Source of the DNA: Nemertoderma westbladi
Taxonomy: Eukaryota > Xenacoelomorpha > Nemertodermatida > Nemertodermatidae
Assembly (NCBI GenBank): GCA_032718475.1
Contig: JAUCBJ010004874.1
Coordinates: forward strand, 1-38,713
DNA length: 38,713 nucleotides
Direction: 5' to 3'
Shown here: positions 34,901-38,713 of the stretch, piece after piece
Layout of the letters: every line of letters begins with the position of its first letter
Position numbering within the stretch: position 1 is the stretch's first letter
Notes under the pieces: model-generated
The model's database searches: none
The model's input: only the letters and a program-made list of their open reading frames with translations
Told to the model about the DNA's origin: nothing
Made by a program: the position numbers and the translations under genes

Positions 34901-37371
34901 ACTACAATAAGAAGGACATTTTAACTGGATGAAATCAAGCTTTTTGCGTGTGGTGTTTGGCAATGGGCATTTGTATTCTGCCTGGGTTTAGGCATTGGTT
35001 TTAGGCATGGGTCTTGGAGTGCCGGCTTGGGTTTTGGGCATGGGTATAACATTTACACCCATAATTGACTTAAACAATACATTTTGCCAAACCTCTCCCT
35101 GTCTTCTCAGTTTTTATTGGTTGGTATAATGTGTGAAATTAAGGCAACGCAAAAGTTTCAGTTTCAAATTATAATTATGGGGGTTTTGCAGCCACACTAC
35201 AGTATGTGTAATGAGTATTATTTATTGTCACCTTTCTCAGTTCTATAAATCGCTTATTCATTATTATTCGATTATCGTTAATTGTGTTTCTCAACATTTT
35301 AAATATTACTTACGTTCCACAGAATAAAGTTTTCATAGTAAACGGGGCCAATCCGATGCTGGACGGAATTGTGATGGAATCCCCGTGGCCCGGGTGGTAT
35401 TCCGGGGTTATTTCCGCTGCACCCGCTTCCCTCTACGAACATTTAAACGACGGTAAACTTCAGATCCAGGTTAGTAAACGTTAAAGGTTGAATTCCGTCG
35501 CGTGTGTGCTCCCGTTAATCAGCTTATTATACTAGCTTTAATAACCCACCCATGGTGTGAGGGTATTACCTGCTTCATTAATTCACTATGTGATTCATTC
35601 TAATTGTTGACATTGTGTGCGCCACCTGTTTCTGGTATTCTTAAAAGCCGACTCAATGTAGCAAATTATATAGGTTGAAAGCGGCGCCGACTGATAATGT
35701 CCCGATGCGTCGCTAACTCAATCTACTCTAGTTACATAATCAGCGCTTCTTAATGTCTTTTAGGTGAAAACCAAATCATTTCCTGATGGGGAGATTGGCG
35801 CTTCACTGAAGATTCCTAATGATTGTTATAAGACGGACTCGGTTGCTGTAGGCAACCAGCAGCAAGGAGACGACCCTAATGGTGGTAGGCTGGTGGTCCC
35901 TGAGGAGCGTCAACGAATGCTGTCGGACGACCCGACGGCCTGCAAGTACTACAGATACTACGCCCACGGAGAGACCTGGCCCGCTCCATTCGATCCTAAG
36001 TGCGCCACATGTCGTTGCAGGTGAGTTATATGGTACACCATATAATTTATGAGTGATACGCGTGAGAGTGATGGTACCTGTGAGTGGTGGGGCCTGTGAG
36101 TTGGTGCCTGTGAGTGAGATGGTACCTTGGAGGGATGGTACCTGTGAGTGGTGTGGTACCTTTGAGTGATGGTACCTGTGAGTGGTGCGGTGCCTGTGAG
36201 TGATGGTACCTGTGAGTGGTGGGGCCTGTGAGTTGGTGCCTGTGAATGATGGTACCTGTGAGTGGTGGGGCCTGTGAGTTGGTGCCTGTGAGTGATGGTA
36301 ACTTTGAGGGATGGTACCTTTGAGGGATGGTGCCTGTGAGTGGCGGTATCTGTGAGTGGTGTGGTGTGGTGCCTGTGAGTGATGGTAACTTTGATGGATG
36401 GTACCTTTGAGTGGTGGTACCTGTGAGTGGTGGGGCCTGTGAGTTGGTGCCTGTGAGTGATGGTAACTTTGAGGGATGGTACCTTTGAGGGATGGTGCCT
36501 GTGAGTGGCGGTATCTGTGAGTGGTGTGGTGTGGTGCCTGTGAGTGATGGTACCTGTGAGTGGTGGGGCCTGTGAGTTGGTGCCTGTGAGTGATGGTACC
36601 TTTGAGGGATGGTACCTTTGAGGGATGGTGCCTGTGAGTGGTGGTATCTGTGAGTGGTGTGGTGCCTGTGAGTGATGGTACCTGTGAGTGGTGTTGTGCC
36701 TGTGAGTGGTGGTGCTTGTGAAGGGAGCTGTGAGTTGGTAACTACGGTCACATGGTCACATGTAGATGAGAACCTATTACATTACTTGCTTCAACTAGGA
36801 ACTATATACGTCCGATTTTACCTGTACTACATACAGTACTATACTACAGTAGGTGGAGCGAGCTCGGACATTCGATATGAGATCCTTCCAGGCTTCCCGA
36901 TTCTCCATAGTTGTCGCAATTTCGTTTCTCTCAAGTTCAGTATCCTTTTCAAGCTGGTATATATATGTTATAGCCGGTCGTCCACGGGTACGTTTTCCAT
37001 GTGTTGGTTGCCAGAGAAGTAGATCTGGTATGACCTCGTGTTTACTTCGCCAGCAGTGCCCACTCAATCTTAATCTGCGTTCAGGGAGGGTGACAGGTGG
37101 TATTGTACCATCCATAAAGCTTGGCGATTTTAACTATAAACTATCTTATAATTCTATATTTCAGCAACCGGACAGTAATGTGCGAACCTATGCGTTGTCC
37201 GATTCTAACCTGTACCGACTCAATACACACACCGGAATCCTGCTGCAGACAATGCCCGGACTCTGTCTCCAAGGTTACCAAAGATCAACACAATAACGAT
37301 AAGGGACAGACGCTGCGAGCTACCACCCCAAATGCCGCTGTGATTAGCCCCGCAAACACATTCAATATATT
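22538..37371 (+). CDS. CHRD: Chordin, secreted BMP antagonist (11 coding exons, 3' part outside window)
   Basis: Spliced exons give about 787 residues: signal peptide, VWC/CR1 (10 Cys), four CHRD domains and VWC/CR2 (10 Cys). Chordins of animals have four CR and four CHRD domains and about 950-1000 residues, so CR3, CR4 and the stop lie beyond 37371. The protein binds BMP ligands through its CR domains in the extracellular space, sets the dorsoventral BMP gradient and is cleaved by tolloid proteases. Exons: 22538-22992, 25105-25313, 25864-26112, 26702-26835, 29559-29685, 29948-30120, 32813-33009, 33966-34173, 35323-35469, 35764-36020, 37165-37371. All junctions have AG/GT and matching phases (2,1,1,0,1,0,2,0,0,2, then 2 at the end). 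Start: ATG 22538, or ATG 22583, which puts the signal peptide at the very N-terminus. Coding exons show no stop or frameshift. Confidence 0.93.
23734..24310 (-). mobile_element. LINE C-terminal fragment with zinc knuckle, in chordin intron 1
   Basis: On the minus strand, with at least one frameshift near 23990, the pieces read FKNSFLLSSIRIWNDLPDNI, SYYLLGSPKINGLLARMRC, SSLNDDLF and then CRTCGCGHPCKDVYHYFMEC. The last is the C-x2-C...H-x4-C knuckle found at the C-terminus of many LINE RT proteins. It is a different family from LINE-A and LINE-B. Confidence 0.7.
24480..24780 (+). mobile_element. Candidate tRNA-derived SINE in chordin intron 1
   Basis: A B-box-like GGTTCAACCC at 24539 lies about 50 bp after an A-box-like GACCTGGTAATTCTC, followed by unrelated sequence as in SINE bodies. 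The A box is weak. No cloverleaf can be completed, so it is not a tRNA gene. Confidence 0.4.
25105..25313 (+). CDS. CHRD: Chordin exon: linker and first part of CHRD1
   Basis: The acceptor TTTCCCAG restores the phase. The frame reads GIHDELPSELPDIYGLDERF then SALLTSNEFGGDSSLVARVQ, the start of CHRD1, and ends IFYNG before GTTAGT. The acidic linker between CR1 and CHRD1 is where tolloid cuts vertebrate chordins; the exact site cannot be assigned here. Confidence 0.92.
25864..26112 (+). CDS. CHRD: Chordin exon: rest of CHRD1 and start of CHRD2
   Basis: It encodes TAVAFKHSLDTS, VCGQWTHFDPDMVNTLRTGR, GVVKGSIWSHRG and DYETFSSILYPS. Acceptor CCATTACAG, donor GTAAGT, phases 1 and 1. Confidence 0.92.
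26400..26512 (-). mobile_element. LINE-A relic in chordin intron 3
   Basis: Minus-strand sequence reads roughly NQQVHNLVLWQPHGENEHGE, the LINE-A C-terminal block, and is broken on both sides. Confidence 0.7.
26702..26835 (+). CDS. CHRD: Chordin exon: CHRD2
   Basis: It encodes YGAAAVMALTPEGNELDFVI then LSGVSNSSETRYGNLYFRGR. NSS is a possible glycosylation site. The donor AAG|GTTAG gives phase 0. Confidence 0.92.
27056..27082. repeat. Isolated terminus of the satellite-bearing element
   Basis: TTTCACGTGCTGCACGAAAT resembles the end of the 31195-32477 copy (ATTTCACGTGCTGCGCGAAG). No core unit lies next to it, so it is at most a remnant in chordin intron 4. Confidence 0.4.
27685..27850. mobile_element. 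Short inverted-repeat (MITE-like) element in chordin intron 4
   Basis: The left arm (AGCTAATTAAGTAAAACC, AAAGTGACCAAGAA) is matched in reverse by the right arm (TTTCTTGGTCACTGTTGG, CTTACTTAATTAGCT). The arms are about 45 bp and enclose about 55 bp. No coding capacity. Confidence 0.75.
27998..28305. mobile_element. GCGGTA-rich MITE-like element in chordin intron 4
   Basis: The ends are inverted: CCCGTTCACATCCAACG at 27999 and CGTTGGATGTTTCGGG at 28290. Between them are many GCGGTA and GGTACCG words on both strands and internal copies of CCGTTCACA. Flanks are AT-rich. This is a typical small non-autonomous DNA transposon. Confidence 0.65.
28306..29558. other. Rest of chordin intron 4
   Basis: It holds a CTGTCTGT-rich low-complexity zone (about 28440-28640) with related CAGACAGAC-like sequence on the opposite strand near 28770-28810, then AT-rich sequence and the pyrimidine-rich acceptor TATTGTAG. 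No gene seen. Confidence 0.6.
29559..29685 (+). CDS. CHRD: Chordin exon: CHRD2
   Basis: It encodes VEKHFAIELHPNQMEIADVW then SGMSRQQQKRLARGKVSIHI. Acceptor TATTGTAG, donor GTGAGTAAC, phases 0 and 1. Confidence 0.92.
29948..30120 (+). CDS. CHRD: Chordin exon: end of CHRD2 and start of CHRD3
   Basis: It encodes NTDTGLYLRGIATPRMACQT, YEGVLTGSEALSPVTTGG and SVSISLSSDGSIKYAIK. Acceptor TCCCTAG, donor GTAAATAAA, phases 1 and 0. Confidence 0.92.
31120..31194 (+). repeat. 21-bp minisatellite, left part
   Basis: Units of AAACAAATATACAATCAAAC (21 bp with one more A) lead up to the satellite-bearing element. The same repeat continues at 32478 on its other side. Confidence 0.85.
31195..32477. mobile_element. 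Satellite-bearing element, copy 3, inside chordin intron 6
   Basis: It is in reverse orientation to copies 1 and 2: it begins ACACGAAGTGGGGCCTTCGC and ends with the reverse complement of the TGTGGGGCGAGCCACGAAGT terminus. It holds a (ACG/GTC)n tract (about 32325-32400) and about eight half-units of 145-160 bp. GCCCTCTAGCGG (reverse of CCGCTAGAGGGC) is exact at 31445, 31601, 31748, 32040 and 32185, with one-base variants at 31286 and 31893. The right-most half-units match copies 1 and 2 closely; those to the left are progressively more diverged. Confidence 0.85.
32478..32790 (+). repeat. 21-bp minisatellite, right part
   Basis: About fourteen units of the 21-bp repeat. As 21 is divisible by three, the array is open in several frames (for example repeated IYNQTKQ), but this is repeat read-through and not a gene. 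It ends about 20 bp before the acceptor of the next chordin exon. Confidence 0.9.
32813..33009 (+). CDS. CHRD: Chordin exon: CHRD3
   Basis: The acceptor TACCTTTTTTCAG lies directly after the minisatellite. The exon encodes LKSLTTDIKRITLETAPDQF, GTIKVIQEFTDSYRDGKAVG and RDIYLLLSNQLYVNVATR. Donor GTAAGTTG, phases 0 and 2. Confidence 0.92.
33279..33293 (+). repeat. Poly-G tract (15 G) in chordin intron 7
   Basis: Uninterrupted G run after GAGACCCAT. Confidence 0.95.
33400..33820 (-). mobile_element. tRNA-derived SINE in chordin intron 7
   Basis: The minus strand carries a perfect B box, GGTTCGATCC, at 33743-33752 (written GGATCGAACC on +). About 35 bp before it is a weak A box in GTCTGGTGGTAAG, with an anticodon-arm-like GGGCTT...AAGCCC between. 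A body of about 300 bp follows, including a 98-codon frame that is not a gene. The missing acceptor stem rules out a functional tRNA. Confidence 0.6.
33966..34173 (+). CDS. CHRD: Chordin exon: end of CHRD3 and start of CHRD4
   Basis: It encodes YKSSELRGLVRPVVYQSFLD, GVLLDGRYAGTSYTGAGALL and WVNVTPDCQLHYQMMLQGVA. NVT is a possible glycosylation site. Acceptor AATCCCACAG, donor GTAAATACC, phases 2 and 0. Confidence 0.92.
34485..35065. mobile_element. Inverted-repeat element with minisatellite arms in chordin intron 8
   Basis: GTAAATGTTATACCCA at about 34493 is matched in reverse by TGGGTATAACATTTAC at about 35041. Both ends are followed inward by degenerate repeats: CCCATGCCCAAAA-type on the left (34500-34700) and the complementary TTTTGGGCATGGG type on the right (34965-35050). 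The centre is unique AT-rich DNA. Confidence 0.7.
35323..35469 (+). CDS. CHRD: Chordin exon: CHRD4
   Basis: It encodes NKVFIVNGANPMLDGIVMES then PWPGWYSGVISAAPASLYEH. Acceptor ACGTTCCACAG, donor GTTAGT, phases 0 and 0. Confidence 0.92.
35764..36020 (+). CDS. CHRD: Chordin exon: end of CHRD4 and first half of CR2
   Basis: It encodes VKTKSFPDGEIGASLKIPND, a linker, then CKYYRYYAHGETWPAPFDPK and CATCRC, the first half of a VWC domain. The donor GTGAGTTATA has phase 2, and the GTGAGT-rich minisatellite begins about 30 bp behind it. Confidence 0.92.
36050..36730 (+). repeat. GTGAGT-rich minisatellite in chordin intron 10
   Basis: Imperfect units of about 15-20 bp, such as GATGGTACCTGTGAGTGGTG and GGGCCTGTGAGTTGGTGCC, are grouped into larger repeats of about 155 bp (compare 36265-36400 with 36420-36545). 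It contains about 29 copies of GTGAGT. A 234-codon minus-strand frame through it is repeat read-through. Confidence 0.92.
36850..37115 (-). mobile_element. LINE-B C-terminal fragment in chordin intron 10
   Basis: The minus-strand frame encodes DGTIPPVTLPERRLRLSGHC, LLLWQPTHGKRTRGRPAITY, QLEKDTELERNE and ENREAWKDLISNVRARS. This is the post-RT C-terminal region of an endonuclease-bearing LINE, related to but distinct from LINE-A. It ends about 50 bp before the chordin acceptor. Confidence 0.8.
37165..37371 (+). CDS. CHRD: Chordin exon: second half of CR2 (last coding exon in window)
   Basis: It encodes SNRTVMCEPMRCPILTCTDS then PESCCRQCPD, completing the ten-cysteine CR2, followed by a polar linker to NTFNI. 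NRT is a possible glycosylation site. Acceptor ATATTTCAG, donor GTGAGTATA with phase 2, so the gene continues beyond the window. Confidence 0.92.
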
Positions 37372-38713
37372 GTGAGTATAGTCAGAAAACTGATGTTTTA
37401 GTAAGTGTCTACAAATACTTTAAAACTAAATACTTTACAAGTACTTTTCTTGCTTGCTTGCACTACTACTGGGTTATTGAGAAATCCAATCTTATTGAGA
37501 AAATCTGGATTTTTCATATAAAATTATTATGTTGTTTTACTGCATATTGTTACTGTAGTATCTCTCCAAAATTTTATCCATAATTATTGGCTACTAATTA
37601 CATACAATGTGCTCATCGCTTCAATCCGTTGGCCCACTGAGTGAATGATTTTACTATACTTGTTACAGTACTTCTAACAGATGGCACTTGCTGATAATGG
37701 ATAGAGTATTTTGTATGACTCCAGTTTGTCTACCTTACCATGTACTACATCAACATACATTATTGAGACAGGGGGGGGGGGGGGGGGGGGCTGCCCAATG
37801 CGGGACAAGACAAGTCTCGACAGCTCAGTAATTATTTTATATTTGCGTAATAAATTGTCGTTACACCTCGGTTACTTCTGGCGGCTCCAGCAGTTATTAT
37901 TACAGTTACAGTGACTGATTTTATTAAATAACAATTCTATTCGCACTGTAGTAGAATGACAACGCGCCCATCCAAAAACAAAATTTAATTTCACGGTGGT
38001 GAGCTTGCTGATGTGTACAAGAGTTTCATTACACCCGCGCACCGACAGGGATTATTCTCATAAAATTATTATCGATCGCCGTACCGTGAATATGTAAGTG
38101 GTAACGGACTGGCAGCCGCCTGTCGTCGGGTAGCGTTTGTTGGTAATCGACAAACACAATGAGGATTGATTTTGTTCGGCTCTCGCGATAAATTCGATTC
38201 CTTCTAAAACCTCTTATTTGCCTTCATTTGAAGCTAAATCCATAATCCCTTTACATCTTGTCTTAATTAAACTCTGCGCTCTGCTGTGTACTGTAACTAT
38301 AGTTAGCTTTGCCTGCGTCGCGATTCCCAAAGGAATGTCCGCGTGTATAAATGGCAGGCTCTCGTCGAGTTATAATTCCGTATCGATTTATACCTAAAAG
38401 CCGGGGTTAAAGGCGATTAAGGATTAGTAACCTTACCGATCGATTGAGGGTCAAGTCCCTCGCCCGCTAGTGTTGAAGTTTAATAGCTGGGCTCTGCAGG
38501 TGCGCTGGTGATGCCCCCTTGAAGCCTGGCATACATTAGTTGCGCTGTGTTTACACTAGAGGATGCGCTGCCTTCTGATAAGTAATGCCGTTTCCTATTC
38601 AATTCAAATCAATCAATTTAGAATGCAATAATAAGAGAGAGGGATTAGGAATTGGGTGATGCAAGGGAATATTAATTGTTTATTAAAATAAACTCAGTAG
38701 TAAGTGTTCGAAG
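37372..38713 (+). other. Chordin intron 11 (start), no further exon seen
   Basis: AT-rich sequence with a poly-G tract at 37771-37790. I find no VWC-coding exon here, so CR3 and CR4 lie outside. Confidence 0.6.
37771..37790 (+). repeat. Poly-G tract (20 G)
   Basis: Uninterrupted G run between ATTGAGACA and CTGCCCAATG. Confidence 0.95.

Noticed and set aside
36047-36751. 234-codon minus-strand frame rich in TGT, HSQ and PLTG repeats
   Set aside because: It is read-through of the GTGAGT minisatellite in a chordin intron; no domain and no start context.
38395-38475. tRNA-like GAGGGTCAAGTCCCTC hairpin
   Set aside because: The T-loop differs from consensus and no A box, anticodon arm or acceptor stem could be assembled.

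Overview
This is animal nuclear DNA: spliced genes with GT/AG introns, non-LTR retrotransposons, MITE-like elements and tRNA-derived SINEs in an AT-rich background. The only normal host gene I can support is the 5' three quarters of a chordin gene on the + strand, so the source is a bilaterian. The element load and AT-rich base composition fit a marine invertebrate (an invertebrate deuterostome would be my guess), but I cannot name the species.

Layout. 1-48 is a back-to-back pair of a commercial cDNA primer sequence, an assembly or library artefact. 60-7790 is a retrotransposon graveyard. Several copies of one LINE family (called LINE-A here) lie on both strands, and one minus-strand copy appears to be split by two satellite-bearing elements (2948-3478 and 3653-5246). 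A 5'-truncated CR1/L2-like LINE with a long open reverse transcriptase frame lies at 5556-7790. 9320-18690 holds more LINE ends and a direct duplication of about 2.3 kb (10352-13362 and 16339-18661). The duplicates flank a spacer that carries a ULP1-type protease fragment and a broken, intronless hnRNP A/B retrocopy. 18690-21215 has no gene that I can see.

The chordin locus runs from a predicted TATA promoter and non-coding first exon (about 21222-21432) through eleven coding exons (22538-37371) and leaves the window before its last domains. In order the exons encode a signal peptide, VWC/CR1, four CHRD domains and VWC/CR2. Reading phase is kept across all ten internal junctions. The introns hold LINE ends, two candidate SINEs, three inverted-repeat elements, minisatellites and a third copy of the satellite-bearing element.

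The most interesting signal is not a gene. The satellite-bearing element carries about 150-bp monomers, each with a 12-mer close to the CTCF core motif. Exact or near copies are spaced about 145-170 bp apart, upstream of chordin and again inside chordin intron 6. A second signal is a minisatellite just behind the chordin exon 10 donor that repeats the 5' splice-site hexamer GTGAGT about 30 times. No prokaryotic features, CRISPR arrays or operons are present.
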